Source: Marinisporobacter sp.
GTDB lineage: Bacteria > Bacillota > Clostridia > Peptostreptococcales > Thermotaleaceae
DNA length: 64,000 nucleotides
Direction of reading: 5' to 3'
Assembly (NCBI GenBank): GCA_025210525.1
Contig: JAOARP010000020.1
Coordinates: forward strand, 124,001 to 188,000
In this document: piece by piece, positions 54,957-64,000 of the stretch
How the letters are laid out: each line of letters opens with the position of its first letter
Position numbering within the stretch: the first letter of the stretch is position 1
Program-made: the position numbers and the translations under genes
Notes under the pieces: model-generated
Databases searched by the model: none
What the model saw: only the letters and a program-made list of their open reading frames with translations
Told to the model about the DNA's origin: nothing

Positions 54957-57629
54957 ATGAGTAAGCTAACTCCAATGATGAAACAGTATTTAGATTTAAA
55001 AGAAAAGTATAAAGATTGTATATTATTTTTTCGATTAGGTGATTTTTATGAAATGTTTTTTGACGATGCCATTTTAGCTTCAAAGGAGCTAGAAATAACC
55101 TTAACTGGTAAAAATTGTGGATTAGAAGAAAGAGCACCAATGTGTGGTGTACCCCATCATTCGGCAGAAAATTATATTGAAAGATTAATTGAACGAGGAT
55201 ATAAGGTTGCTATTGGTGAGCAAGTAGAAGATGCATCTGTAGCAAAGGGAATCGTAAAAAGAGATGTGGTAAGAGTCATTACTCCTGGAACTGTAATAGA
55301 TAGTCATATGCTTGATGAAAAAGAAAATAATTATATTATGTCAATTTATATAGATGAGAATGGTGCAGGTATATCCTTTGCTGATATTTCTACTGGAGAA
55401 TTAAAAACAACAGAATTTGTAAAGAAGCAATGCATCAATCCTTTATTAGATGAAATTGCTAAAATCAATCCAAAAGAAATTATTATCAATACGATAGAGG
55501 TAGATGGACAGAATATAAAAAAAGAAATTGCCTCTGTTTCTACTCCGTATATAGATATATTTGACAATTGGGCTTTTGAAAAAGATTATGCTATTAAAAA
55601 AATTAAATCTCACTTTAATGTATTAGGAGTAGAAGGTTTTGGAATAGATGAACATGATTATTCTATTGCGTCTACTGGAGCTTTATTTGAATATTTAGAG
55701 AAAACCCAAAAGAGCTCTCTAGTTCATATAGGGAATATAAGCTATTATTCATCGGATAGTTTTATGGTCCTAGATAAATCTACAAGAAGAAATTTAGAGC
55801 TTACAGAGACTATGAGAGATAAAAAGAGAAAAGGATCTCTTCTTTGGGCCTTAGATAAAACCAATACAGCAATGGGTGGAAGAACATTGAAAAAATGGGT
55901 AGAAGAGCCTCTAAAGGATGTTCATGAAATACGTTTAAGGTTAGATGCTGTACAAGAGCTAAAGGATAATCTATTGACAAGAGATGATTTAAAGGATTTA
56001 CTGAAAAATGTTTACGATTTAGAACGATTAGTAGTAAGAATATCTTATGGAAATGCCAATGCTAGAGATTTAATTGCATTAAAAGCATCCCTTAAAGCCT
56101 TGCCTCAAATAAAAGATCTTTTAGATGAATTTCATGGAGTAAAACTAGAAAATATATTGAAACGTATAGATTTAGTAGAAGATGTAAAGGATTTAATAGA
56201 AAAATCTATTATGGATGAGCCTCCTGTTACCATAAAAGAGGGAGGAATCATAAAAAAAGGATATAACCTCGAATTAGATGAATTAAGAGAAATTGTGACC
56301 AACAGCAAAGAATGGATTGCAAACCTAGAAAATAATGAAAAAAATGCTACAGGAATAAAATCATTAAAAATAGGATTTAATAAAGTATTTGGGTATTATT
56401 TAGAAGTAACTAAATCAAATTTAAATTTAGTACCAGAGCATTATATTAGAAAACAGACCCTTGCCAATGCAGAAAGATATATTACACCAGAGTTAAAAGA
56501 AGCAGAGGCAAAAATTTTAGGTGCAGAAGATAAAATTATAGAATTAGAATATCAACTCTTTATAAAGGTGCGAGAAGAAATCAAAAAGTTTACAAAGGAA
56601 ATTCAAGGAACAGCTACAGCTATTGCCTCTTTAGATGCTTTAGTATCCTTTGCAGAAGTGAGTGATCGTTATGGCTATACAAAACCAAAGGTGAATAATG
56701 AATTACTTATAGAGATTGAAAATGGAAGACATCCTGTTGTTGAAAGGACTATGAACTTAGATCTGTTTATAGGAAATGATACTTTCCTTGATGGAGAAGA
56801 AAATAGATTTTCAATTATTACAGGGCCAAATATGGCTGGAAAATCTACTTACATGAGACAAGTTGCTTTAATAGTTTTAATGACACAAATAGGATGCTTT
56901 GTTCCAGCAGATGTAGCTACTATTGGTATTGTAGATAGAATTTTTACAAGAGTAGGAGCATCAGATGATTTAGCACAAGGACAAAGTACCTTTATGGTTG
57001 AAATGAGTGAACTTGCTAACATCTTAAATAATGCAACCAATAAAAGTTTAATCATTTTAGATGAAATTGGAAGAGGAACAAGTACTTATGATGGATTAAG
57101 CATTGCTTGGGCAGTTGTAGAGCATATTAGTGAAAAAGCTATTTTAGGTGCAAGAACACTATTTGCTACCCATTATCATGAATTAACAGAACTTGAGGGA
57201 CTCTTAGAAGGTGTGAAAAATTATTGCATATCTGTTAAAGAGAGTAATGATGATATTATCTTTTTACGAAAGATTATTAGAGGTAGCGCAGATCAGAGCT
57301 ATGGTATTCAAGTAGCAAAGCTTGCAGGGGTTAGGGATGAGGTTATTTTTAGAGCTAAAAAGATTTTAACCCAATTAGAAGAAAATGATTTGAACCATAA
57401 GAGTATAGAAGAAAATAGTCAAGAGGTTGAATTTCAAGATACTCAAAAAGAAGAAATCGCACAAGAAGAAATAGCTGTTGTATGTGAAGAACAAATCAGC
57501 TTATTCAATAATAATGATCAAAAAGTTATAGAAGAATTGAGAAAAATAGATATTCTAGATGTTACCCCTATGGAAGCTATGAACCATTTATATAAGCTCG
57601 TAAAAATAGCTCAAAATAGAGGAGCGTAA
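54957..57629 (+). CDS. mutS: DNA mismatch repair protein MutS
   Basis: The 890-residue protein has the mismatch-binding N-domain with the GDFYEMFFDDA motif (Phe-x-Glu), and the C-terminal ATPase with Walker A TGPNMAGKSTYMRQVALI, ILDEIGRGTSTYDGLS and ATHYHELTELE. The ATG at 54957 follows AGGAGG; a longer upstream frame lacks a ribosome site. It is followed by mutL after three bases, a classic operon. Confidence 0.95.
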   Translation: MSKLTPMMKQYLDLKEKYKDCILFFRLGDFYEMFFDDAILASKELEITLTGKNCGLEERAPMCGVPHHSAENYIERLIERGYKVAIGEQVEDASVAKGIVKRDVVRVITPGTVIDSHMLDEKENNYIMSIYIDENGAGISFADISTGELKTTEFVKKQCINPLLDEIAKINPKEIIINTIEVDGQNIKKEIASVSTPYIDIFDNWAFEKDYAIKKIKSHFNVLGVEGFGIDEHDYSIASTGALFEYLEKTQKSSLVHIGNISYYSSDSFMVLDKSTRRNLELTETMRDKKRKGSLLWALDKTNTAMGGRTLKKWVEEPLKDVHEIRLRLDAVQELKDNLLTRDDLKDLLKNVYDLERLVVRISYGNANARDLIALKASLKALPQIKDLLDEFHGVKLENILKRIDLVEDVKDLIEKSIMDEPPVTIKEGGIIKKGYNLELDELREIVTNSKEWIANLENNEKNATGIKSLKIGFNKVFGYYLEVTKSNLNLVPEHYIRKQTLANAERYITPELKEAEAKILGAEDKIIELEYQLFIKVREEIKKFTKEIQGTATAIASLDALVSFAEVSDRYGYTKPKVNNELLIEIENGRHPVVERTMNLDLFIGNDTFLDGEENRFSIITGPNMAGKSTYMRQVALIVLMTQIGCFVPADVATIGIVDRIFTRVGASDDLAQGQSTFMVEMSELANILNNATNKSLIILDEIGRGTSTYDGLSIAWAVVEHISEKAILGARTLFATHYHELTELEGLLEGVKNYCISVKESNDDIIFLRKIIRGSADQSYGIQVAKLAGVRDEVIFRAKKILTQLEENDLNHKSIEENSQEVEFQDTQKEEIAQEEIAVVCEEQISLFNNNDQKVIEELRKIDILDVTPMEAMNHLYKLVKIAQNRGA

Positions 57630-57632
57630 AAA

Positions 57633-59729
57633 ATGAGTAAAAAAATTTACAAATTAGAAAAATTTATTGCCAATAAAATTGCAGCAGGAGAGGTAGTAGA
57701 TAGACCTAGTTCTGTAGTAAAAGAATTGGTTGAAAATGCTATTGATGCAAAAGCTTCTAAAATCATCATAGAAATCAAGGATGGTGGAAAAAGCTATATA
57801 CGAATTACGGATAATGGTGTAGGGATTCATGAAGAAGATATGGAAATCGCTTTTGAAAGACATGCTACTAGTAAGATTAAAAATGTTGAAGATTTAGATT
57901 CAATATTATCTTTAGGGTTTAGAGGAGAAGCATTAGCAAGTATTGCATCTGTATCTCAAGTTGAGTTAATATCTAAGACGAGGGAAGAACCTTCTGGAAC
58001 TTATTTAGAATTACATGGAGGTCAGATTATTGAGCATAAAGATATAGGGTGCCCTAATGGGACTACCTTTGTCATAAAGAATTTATTTTATAATGTACCA
58101 GCAAGATTGCAATTTATGAAATCTAATGCTACAGAAACAAGCTATATAAGTGATTTGATTAGTAAATATGCTTTAGCTTATCCAGATATTTCTTTTCGCT
58201 TTATCAATAAAGGAACTATTGTATTCACCACATCAGGTTCAAGTAGTATTGTCAATAATATTGCTAGTATTTACGGAAAAGAAATGGCAAAGAATATGCT
58301 TTATCTTGCAAATAAAAAAAGTGATACGTTTTCTATACAATCATACATTTCAAAACCAACTACAACTAGAGGTAATAAGCAGCTTCAAGTGTTTTTCGTA
58401 AATGGTCGATATGTAAAAAACAAAATGATCAGTGAAGCTATAGAGGAAGCTTATAGAACCCTTATTACAATCAATAGATTTCCCATATGTTTTATTTATT
58501 TAACTGTCCCTCCAGATCAATTAGATGTAAATATACATCCTACAAAAACAGAGGTACGTTTTAATAAAGGATTAAATATTAAAGAGTTTGTGAAAGATAC
58601 ATTAAAAGAAAGATTGCTTCGAGAAAATTTGATTCCTAGTGTAGGGTTTGAAAGACCTAAGAAAAAAGAAGATGGACATCAAGAAAGAATAATAGATTTA
58701 CCAAGATTTAAAAAGATGGGTGAACGAAATGAAATAAAACCTTTAAAAAAAGAAGATAAAATGATAGCGCCTATAGATGTAGTAAAGGTAGAAAATAAAA
58801 AGAATGTAAAAGATTTAGTTTTTGAGGATAAATCAACCTATCATGTAAATAATAAAAACGAGAAAAATCATGAAGAAGTATATCTTAAAAAGGAAGAATC
58901 CTCTAAAAAACAAAAAAAAGACAAAAACATAAAGAAAAATATTTATTCGGATATTCAGACAGAGAATCAAGAAATAAATCGAAAAGTTATTACTAATCCA
59001 GTAGTGAATCATCAAAAAATAGATGATGAAATAATTACAAATCAAGAAATTCATAAAGAAAAAATCGATGATAAAAAAATTAATAATATAAAAGAAAGCA
59101 AACCTATAAGTTCTAAGGTTTTAGAGAAAAAAAAGAATAATGAGAATGCAGATAAAATTCTTGGAATTCGTATATTAGGGCAGATTTTTAATACATATTT
59201 GATTGGACAAGATGGTCAGTCTATGTATTTAATTGATCAACATGCAGCTCATGAAAGAATCATGTATGATAAATTAATGGAAAATTATCAGAAGCAATCT
59301 CCTGTAAGTCAAAAACTGTTAGCTCCTATTCTAGTAGAACTATCTTTTTCAGAATTTAAAATTGTAAAGAAGAATATGGATATGTTTACCCAATTAGGTT
59401 TTGAAATAGAAGAATTCGGGATAAATGCATTGATTTTAAGAGCTGTTCCTGTTTTATTTGGCAAACCAGAAGCAAAAAAATTTTTTATAGAAATTGTAGA
59501 TCATCTTCAAAAGGACATTCAATCTAGCTACGATATGAAGATAGAAAAAATCATATCTATGTCATGCAAGCAAGCTATTAAGGCAAATGATCAATTAGAT
59601 CCTTTAGAAATTGATCAACTTATGAAACAATTATCAGAGCTTGAAAATCCATTTACATGTCCTCATGGAAGACCTGTTATTGTTGCTATGAGTAAATATG
59701 AAATTGAAAAGAAATTTAAAAGAGTATAG
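57633..59729 (+). CDS. mutL: DNA mismatch repair protein MutL
   Basis: The 698-residue protein has the GHKL ATPase N-terminus (IAAGEVVDRPSSVVKELVENAIDA, DNGVGI, FRGEALASIASVS), a very Lys/Glu/Asn-rich linker (about 345-505) and a C-terminal endonuclease domain with DQHAAHERIMYDKLME, ACKQAIKAND-type (SCKQAIKAND) and CPHGRP motifs, the metal-binding set expected where no MutH exists. It nicks the new strand after MutS recognition. Linker length is unusually long but compositionally typical. Confidence 0.95.
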   Translation: MSKKIYKLEKFIANKIAAGEVVDRPSSVVKELVENAIDAKASKIIIEIKDGGKSYIRITDNGVGIHEEDMEIAFERHATSKIKNVEDLDSILSLGFRGEALASIASVSQVELISKTREEPSGTYLELHGGQIIEHKDIGCPNGTTFVIKNLFYNVPARLQFMKSNATETSYISDLISKYALAYPDISFRFINKGTIVFTTSGSSSIVNNIASIYGKEMAKNMLYLANKKSDTFSIQSYISKPTTTRGNKQLQVFFVNGRYVKNKMISEAIEEAYRTLITINRFPICFIYLTVPPDQLDVNIHPTKTEVRFNKGLNIKEFVKDTLKERLLRENLIPSVGFERPKKKEDGHQERIIDLPRFKKMGERNEIKPLKKEDKMIAPIDVVKVENKKNVKDLVFEDKSTYHVNNKNEKNHEEVYLKKEESSKKQKKDKNIKKNIYSDIQTENQEINRKVITNPVVNHQKIDDEIITNQEIHKEKIDDKKINNIKESKPISSKVLEKKKNNENADKILGIRILGQIFNTYLIGQDGQSMYLIDQHAAHERIMYDKLMENYQKQSPVSQKLLAPILVELSFSEFKIVKKNMDMFTQLGFEIEEFGINALILRAVPVLFGKPEAKKFFIEIVDHLQKDIQSSYDMKIEKIISMSCKQAIKANDQLDPLEIDQLMKQLSELENPFTCPHGRPVIVAMSKYEIEKKFKRV

Positions 59730-59739
59730 GAGGGTGATT

Positions 59740-60678
59740 ATGAAAAAACCTCTTTTAATTATTGTGGGTCCCACTGCTGTTGGAAAAACGGAAACATCTA
59801 TTAACCTTGCAAAAAAATTAGATGGTGAGATTATTTCAGCAGATTCTATGCAAGTTTATAAATATATGGATATTGGTAGTGCAAAACCTACAGAAGAAGA
59901 GAAAAACGGCATTCCTCATTATCTAATGGATGAAATTGATCCTAGAGAAAAATTCTCAGCAGCAGATTTTAAGGAAAAAGCAGAAGACTATATGGATAAG
60001 ATTATTGAAAAAAACAAACTACCTATGATTGTTGGAGGAACGGGTTTATATGTAAATTCTATTATATATAATGTTGACTTTACACAAACTACTTCTAACT
60101 GGGAATTTAGAAAAAAACTAGAAGATATGGCAAATGAATTTGGAAATGAATATTTACATCAGAAGCTCATGGAAAAGGATAAAGAAGCAGCAGCTCGTAT
60201 TCATCCTAATAACGTAAAAAGAGTTATTAGAGCACTAGAAGTTATTGAAAATGGGGAAAAGATGAAAGATTTTAAAAATGATCTAGTGGAAAATGAGGAA
60301 TACAATTATACTTTAATAGGTCTTATTAGAGATCGACAAGAGCTTTATGAAAGAATCAATATGAGAGTGGACTTGATGATAGAGGGTGGACTGATTGAAG
60401 AAGTAAAGAATTTGATGAAGTTGGGTCTTGATGAAGAAGCCATATCCATGAAAGGCTTAGGATATAAAGAGATGATTCGATATCTAAAAGGAGAATATGA
60501 CCTTACGGAAGCTACAAGAATCTTAAAAAGAGATACACGTCGTTATGCAAAAAGACAAATTACATGGTTCAAAAGATATGATCAAATGAAATGGTTTGAT
60601 TTTGGTGATTACCCATCGAAAAAAGAATTAGAAGAGGATATTCTAAAATATGTGGAAGGAAAATTAAACTTTTTATAG
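59740..60678 (+). CDS. miaA: tRNA dimethylallyltransferase MiaA
   Basis: The 312-residue protein has the P-loop IIVGPTAVGKTETSINLAKKLDGEIISADSMQVYKYMDIGSAKPT, GGTGLYVNSII and the RRYAKRQITWFKR motif. It adds a dimethylallyl group to A37 of tRNA. ATG 59740 is chosen because GGAGGG lies upstream; an earlier frame overlaps mutL without support. It precedes hfq, the conserved order. Confidence 0.95.
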   Translation: MKKPLLIIVGPTAVGKTETSINLAKKLDGEIISADSMQVYKYMDIGSAKPTEEEKNGIPHYLMDEIDPREKFSAADFKEKAEDYMDKIIEKNKLPMIVGGTGLYVNSIIYNVDFTQTTSNWEFRKKLEDMANEFGNEYLHQKLMEKDKEAAARIHPNNVKRVIRALEVIENGEKMKDFKNDLVENEEYNYTLIGLIRDRQELYERINMRVDLMIEGGLIEEVKNLMKLGLDEEAISMKGLGYKEMIRYLKGEYDLTEATRILKRDTRRYAKRQITWFKRYDQMKWFDFGDYPSKKELEEDILKYVEGKLNFL

Positions 60679-60715
60679 AATATTTTAACTAAGGACATAA
60701 CAAGGAGGGGTATTA

Positions 60716-60958
60716 ATGAAAAATGCAATCAATCTTCAAGATATATTCTTGAATCAAGTTAGAAAAGAACATATTCCTATCACTGTATATTTAGTAAATG
60801 GGTTTCAAATAAAGGGAACAGTAAAGGGCTTTGATAGCTATACCATAGTATTAGATAGTGATGGAAAACAGCATATGATTTATAAACATGCTATTTCGAC
60901 TATTACACCGCTAAAAGCTATCAATTTTGTACAAAATAAAAAACAAGAGCATGAATAA
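60716..60958 (+). CDS. hfq: RNA chaperone Hfq
   Basis: The 80-residue protein starts [59 protein letters not shown], containing the Sm1 motif and the Sm2 (YKHAIST) residues. It forms a hexamer that binds small RNAs and A-rich tails. The ATG follows AAGGAGGGG; a terminator follows the gene. Confidence 0.95.
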   Translation: MKNAINLQDIFLNQVRKEHIPITVYLVNGFQIKGTVKGFDSYTIVLDSDGKQHMIYKHAISTITPLKAINFVQNKKQEHE

Positions 60959-60967
60959 AAAAGATTC

Positions 60968-61002
60968 AAATAAGAGCAGCTAAATGTTGTTCTTATTTTT
61001 TT
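60968..61002 (+). terminator. Terminator after hfq
   Basis: AATAAGA and TCTTATT pair with a central CAGC/GTTG-like extension, ending in a run of T. Confidence 0.75.
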
Positions 61003-61059
61003 GAAATTATTCTTATGTTTATGCATATGTTATTATAGTAACTATTTTGGGGTGATAAA

Positions 61060-62004
61060 ATGGGACATGGTCATAGAGAGAAAGAAGATTTATTAAATCT
61101 TCTAGAGCATGGTAAAATTTCTACTGAGTATGCTATTGGAAGAATTGCTAAAAACAAAACTACAAAAGAAAATAATCATACAAATGAAGAAGATTTAAAA
61201 GGGATGATGGAAGAACTAGATGGATTAATAGGGTTAGGAAGTGTAAAAAAATTGGTTAAAGAGATTCAGGCTTTCATATGTATTCAAAATAAGCGAAAAG
61301 AACAATCTCTTATTGCTGATCCATTAGTACTACACATGATTTTTAAAGGAAATCCTGGAACAGGAAAGACAACAGTAGCAAGGCTTTTAGGAAAGATTAT
61401 GTGTGCCATGGGAGTTCTTGAAAAGGGTCATGTAGTAGAAGTGGAGAGGGCTGATTTAGTTGGAGAGTATATTGGGCATACAGCAGTAAAGGTGAGAGAG
61501 CATATAAGGAAATCATTAGGTGGAATTATGTTTATTGATGAAGCATATTCTTTAGCGAGAGGAGGGGAAAAGGATTTTGGAAAAGAGGCCATAGATGCTA
61601 TGGTAAAAGGAATGGAAGATTATAAAGAAAATCTTATCCTTATTCTTGCAGGATATAGAGATGAAATGGAAAAATTTCTAAGGACCAATCCAGGACTTAA
61701 ATCACGCTTTCCTATACATATAGAGTTTCCTGATTATACTTTAGAAGAGCTTATGAAAATCGCTGAGACAATGGTTGAAAAAAGACAATATAAACTTTCT
61801 ATGTCTGCTAAAGCAAGACTTTCAAAAATCATATCAAAAAAAAGAATAGAAGATCCACTCAGTAGTGGAAATGCAAGACTTGTAAGAAATATTGTAGAAA
61901 GAGCTATAAGAAAGCAAGCAGTAAGACTACAAAAGTCAGGTAGTTTTAAAAGAGACAATTTAATTACGCTAATCAGAGAGGATATGACAGAGGGGGATGA
62001 TTGA
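61060..62004 (+). CDS. spoVK: SpoVK-like CbbX-type AAA+ ATPase
   Basis: The 314-residue protein has an AAA+ module with Walker A FKGNPGTGKTTVARLLG near residue 94, GIMFIDEAYSLARGGEKDFGKEA and LAGYRDEME, ending with a lid (SSGNARLVRNIVERAIRKQAVRL). It lies right after hfq, as spoVK does in Bacillus, and its Bacillus homologue functions in spore maturation. It overlaps the following GTPase gene by a base. Start at ATG 61060 behind GGGGTGAT. Confidence 0.85.
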   Translation: MGHGHREKEDLLNLLEHGKISTEYAIGRIAKNKTTKENNHTNEEDLKGMMEELDGLIGLGSVKKLVKEIQAFICIQNKRKEQSLIADPLVLHMIFKGNPGTGKTTVARLLGKIMCAMGVLEKGHVVEVERADLVGEYIGHTAVKVREHIRKSLGGIMFIDEAYSLARGGEKDFGKEAIDAMVKGMEDYKENLILILAGYRDEMEKFLRTNPGLKSRFPIHIEFPDYTLEELMKIAETMVEKRQYKLSMSAKARLSKIISKKRIEDPLSSGNARLVRNIVERAIRKQAVRLQKSGSFKRDNLITLIREDMTEGDD

Positions 62005-62612
62005 TGAAAAAGTGTCTTATAGTTGGAAGACCCAATGCAGGGAAGACACTATTTATGATAAATTTTGCTGAATATGTGGGACTAAAGCATTTAGAAATTA
62101 AATTTCTGGGAAAAGATAAATCCTTAGATTATCAAAGATATACAATAGAAGAAGCAAGAGAAATATTATCTTCAGATATTCCTTACAAGACAAACTGTCT
62201 TCAATCTATAGAAATAAAAATTCCAGTATTAAAAGGAAAAAAAACACTAAGTCTTATGGACAGTAGCGGTTTAATTGATGGAATCCATAAAAATATTCAA
62301 ATTCGACGAGCCATGGCACAAACATTAGGAGCTATTACAGAAAGCAATATGATCTTACATATGATTGATGCTTCACAAATAGATGAAAAAAATATTAAAA
62401 ACTCTATTGGAGAAGTAGATTACCAATTAGCGCAATATGGTCTTATAAAAGAGGGGTATATGATTTTAGCCAATAAGGTAGATTTACTTGAAAGAAAAAC
62501 ACCTATTATACAACTTCAAAAGGAATTCCCTGATCATTATATTGTTCCCCTATCTGCACAAACAAGAGAAGGGTTTGGGGAGGTGAGAAGCTTTGTATGT
62601 AGGAGGCTATGA
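62004..62612 (+). CDS. Small P-loop GTPase, unknown role
   Basis: The 202-residue protein has a GTPase Walker A (VGRPNAGKTLF), a switch-like DSSGLIDG and the guanine-specificity NKVD. The fold is that of the small GTPases of the Era/Obg type, but no extra domain identifies it. It overlaps the SpoVK-like gene and ends where a membrane protein begins, occupying the position of hflX in Bacillus (between spoVK and the ynbB-type gene) without being HflX. Function unknown. Confidence 0.75.
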   Translation: MKKCLIVGRPNAGKTLFMINFAEYVGLKHLEIKFLGKDKSLDYQRYTIEEAREILSSDIPYKTNCLQSIEIKIPVLKGKKTLSLMDSSGLIDGIHKNIQIRRAMAQTLGAITESNMILHMIDASQIDEKNIKNSIGEVDYQLAQYGLIKEGYMILANKVDLLERKTPIIQLQKEFPDHYIVPLSAQTREGFGEVRSFVCRRL

Positions 62613-62613
62613 T

Positions 62614-63180
62614 GTGATTTTTAAGTTTATTGCAAGCTTACTTATTGGATTTACTATAAAGCTTATAGATGATTATGTGGATGATGACCTTGATTATTTA
62701 GATCAAATGAATATCCATAAAACCATCCTCCTCTATAGTATTCTTTTTATCATATTGGCTGCTGGAATCCATGTAGAATACACTGTAACACTTATCAGTT
62801 CTTGCTACATGGTGGGGATGTTTCATGACATGTGTATGAAGCTACCTACTAGGCTTAGAGGATATCAGGAAAGTATCCTATTATTTTTAATTAATATGTA
62901 TTTATTTTCTTTTTATAATATCATTACATCTCTTATAGCTATGAGTATTATACAATTGATAGATGATCTATGTGATAGAAAATGGGATAAAAAATATGGT
63001 TATAAAAACTTTGCTAATCAGTTTGGAGAAGTTGAAATCATGGTTATAAGTCTTATTTTGATCATTTTATTAGCAATGCTAGATTATAGAAAGTTACTTA
63101 TTATAATGATAGCTTATGCTTTGATTCATTTCATTTATAAAAAAGCTTTGTATAGCGTTAAGAGGAGAGAAATCATATGA
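62614..63180 (+). CDS. Multi-pass membrane protein with two Asp-rich motifs
   Basis: The 188-residue protein has about six hydrophobic segments and two acidic motifs: KLIDDYVDDDLDYLDQ near residue 15 and QLIDDLCDRKWDKKYG near 115. Their repeated L-I-D-D pattern suggests binding of divalent metals, as in prenyl-diphosphate enzymes, but the canonical UbiA NDxxD is absent. The GTG at 62614 follows AGGAGG. It overlaps neighbours on both sides and is probably cotranscribed with the GTPase. Function unknown. Confidence 0.65.
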   Translation: MIFKFIASLLIGFTIKLIDDYVDDDLDYLDQMNIHKTILLYSILFIILAAGIHVEYTVTLISSCYMVGMFHDMCMKLPTRLRGYQESILLFLINMYLFSFYNIITSLIAMSIIQLIDDLCDRKWDKKYGYKNFANQFGEVEIMVISLILIILLAMLDYRKLLIIMIAYALIHFIYKKALYSVKRREII

Positions 63181-63374
63181 TTTATGGTATTTGTAGTATC
63201 ATAGTATTGTTTGTTTTTCTAATAGGGTATGCTTATGGAAGAAGAGTAGGGATCAAAGAGGGGTATGAAAAGGGACTCGCTTATGTTCCTCTAAAAATAA
63301 AAGAAGATACATATAACGATTATAGTTGCCCACTTTGTACGGATAAAATTGATAATGATGAGAGAATGTGTTAA
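63177..63374 (+). CDS. Small single-pass membrane protein with C-terminal Cys residues
   Basis: The 65-residue protein has one N-terminal transmembrane helix (about residues 3-20), a basic stretch YGRRVGIKEGYEKG and a tail with three Cys (CPLC...MC), a possible small metal site with partners. Its ATG overlaps the previous stop (ATGA). No family recognised; its position upstream of the methionine gamma-lyase-like gene suggests a spore-former-specific accessory protein. Confidence 0.65.
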   Translation: MIYGICSIIVLFVFLIGYAYGRRVGIKEGYEKGLAYVPLKIKEDTYNDYSCPLCTDKIDNDERMC

Positions 63375-63440
63375 AATACATAAGGATTATAGCCATAGTA
63401 GTTTATAGATAAACTGGCAAATATAATGGATGGTGAGAAA

Positions 63441-64000
63441 ATGAAAAAGCATACAGAAAATTTTTTAAAAGAACAAATGAATATCAATAGTAAAATATAC
63501 AATTTAGCACTAGAAGTAGAAAAAGAGATTGAAGAAAGTTTTAAGCATATTGATGAAATCAAGGAGTATAACCAATATAAAGTATTAAAAGTGATGCAGG
63601 ATGCAAAAATCAGTGACATGCATTTTAACTGGAATACAGGATATGGATATGATGATGTAGGAAGAGAAGCTATTGAAAAGGTTTATGCAAATCTTTTTAA
63701 AACGGAAGATGCTATTGTAAGACCTACTATTGTAAATGGTACTCACGCTTTAACTTTATGCCTTACAGGAATCATGAGACCAAATGATGAAATATTATCA
63801 GCAACAGCAAGGCCTTATGATACATTAGAGGAAGTAATTGGTATTAGAGGAGAAGGAAAGGGTTCATTAAAAGAATTTGGGGTAACTTACAATCAAGTAG
63901 ATTTTAAACCAAATGGAGAAGTGGATTTAGAATTATTAGCAAAAGCTATTACAGAAAAGACAAAGATGGTGTATATTCAAAGGTCAACAGGATATAGCTG
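63441..64000 (+). CDS. Aluminium-resistance / methionine gamma-lyase-like PLP enzyme (partial)
   Basis: The start of the gene is present and the end lies beyond the window (186 codons seen). The sequence includes MHFNWNTGYGYDDVGREAIEKVYANLFKTEDAIVRPTIVNGTHAL and RPYDTLEEVIGIRG, typical of the YnbB-type 'aluminium resistance' family of PLP enzymes related to methionine gamma-lyase. It completes the conserved miaA-hfq-spoVK-...-ynbB order. The Lys of the PLP site is not reached. GGTGAG precedes the ATG. Confidence 0.88.
   Translation, partial: MKKHTENFLKEQMNINSKIYNLALEVEKEIEESFKHIDEIKEYNQYKVLKVMQDAKISDMHFNWNTGYGYDDVGREAIEKVYANLFKTEDAIVRPTIVNGTHALTLCLTGIMRPNDEILSATARPYDTLEEVIGIRGEGKGSLKEFGVTYNQVDFKPNGEVDLELLAKAITEKTKMVYIQRSTGYS

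Overview
The window is low-GC DNA with dense, mostly plus-strand operons, frequent TTG/GTG starts behind strong AGGAGG-type ribosome sites, and T-tailed hairpin terminators. Sporulation genes (spoIIM, ytfJ/gerW, a spoVK-like ATPase), ferredoxin-dependent 2-oxoacid oxidoreductases (IorAB and a KorDABC-type complex), butyrate kinase, an IspH-S1 fusion and a UGA-containing glutaredoxin gene with a SECIS-like hairpin point to an anaerobic, spore-forming, selenocysteine-using Clostridia species. I cannot name the species; Alkaliphilus- or Crassaminicella-like organisms are a guess from gene content.

Layout. 1-12.6 kb is chromosomal core: tail of an MctB-like gene, GT2 glycosyltransferase and MraY-like transferase, DUF3866, NUDIX hydrolase, spoIIM, xerD, two S11 D-Ala-D-Ala carboxypeptidases flanking scpA-scpB-DUF2953-ytfJ, and a PyrK-like reductase subunit followed by an FAD oxidoreductase. 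That FAD oxidoreductase is split: its first 330 or so codons end near 12645 and its last 90 or so resume at 24824. The roughly 12.2 kb between is best read as an integrated genomic island with its own large serine recombinase. It carries a reverse transcriptase-nitrilase fusion (DRT type 1-like defence gene), a two-helix-pore K+ channel-like membrane protein directly behind it, a DIP1984-family protein followed by a structured RNA with a tRNA T-arm-like hairpin, a TetR regulator, a YafY/WYL regulator-GyrI-like-radical SAM operon, and a RecU-type Holliday junction resolvase at the right end.

25-39 kb: a CHASE-GGDEF diguanylate cyclase overlaps a PrpR-type sigma-54 activator. A clear -24/-12 promoter precedes the iorA-iorB-butyrate kinase operon, which should oxidise 2-oxoacids to acyl-CoA/acyl phosphate and recover ATP. 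Next come topoisomerase III, an ABC-F protein whose Shine-Dalgarno and start codon are separated by a perfect hairpin, a small Lys-rich protein whose Shine-Dalgarno lies in a hairpin, an RsuA/RluB pseudouridine synthase, a GNAT-like protein and the rRNA methylase ytqB.

40-64 kb: surE; korDABC-type genes with an RpiR regulator; a phosphoglycerate mutase-like phosphatase, a BaiN-type flavoprotein, cmk, ispH-S1; cheR; a MerR-type regulator; ald; the selenoprotein; then the conserved miaB-mutS-mutL-miaA-hfq-spoVK-like-GTPase-membrane protein cluster, ending in a truncated aluminium-resistance/methionine gamma-lyase-like gene.

Most noteworthy: the island with the RT-nitrilase/channel pair, the tRNA-like RNA next to DIP1984, the in-frame UGA glutaredoxin, and the translation-start hairpins.
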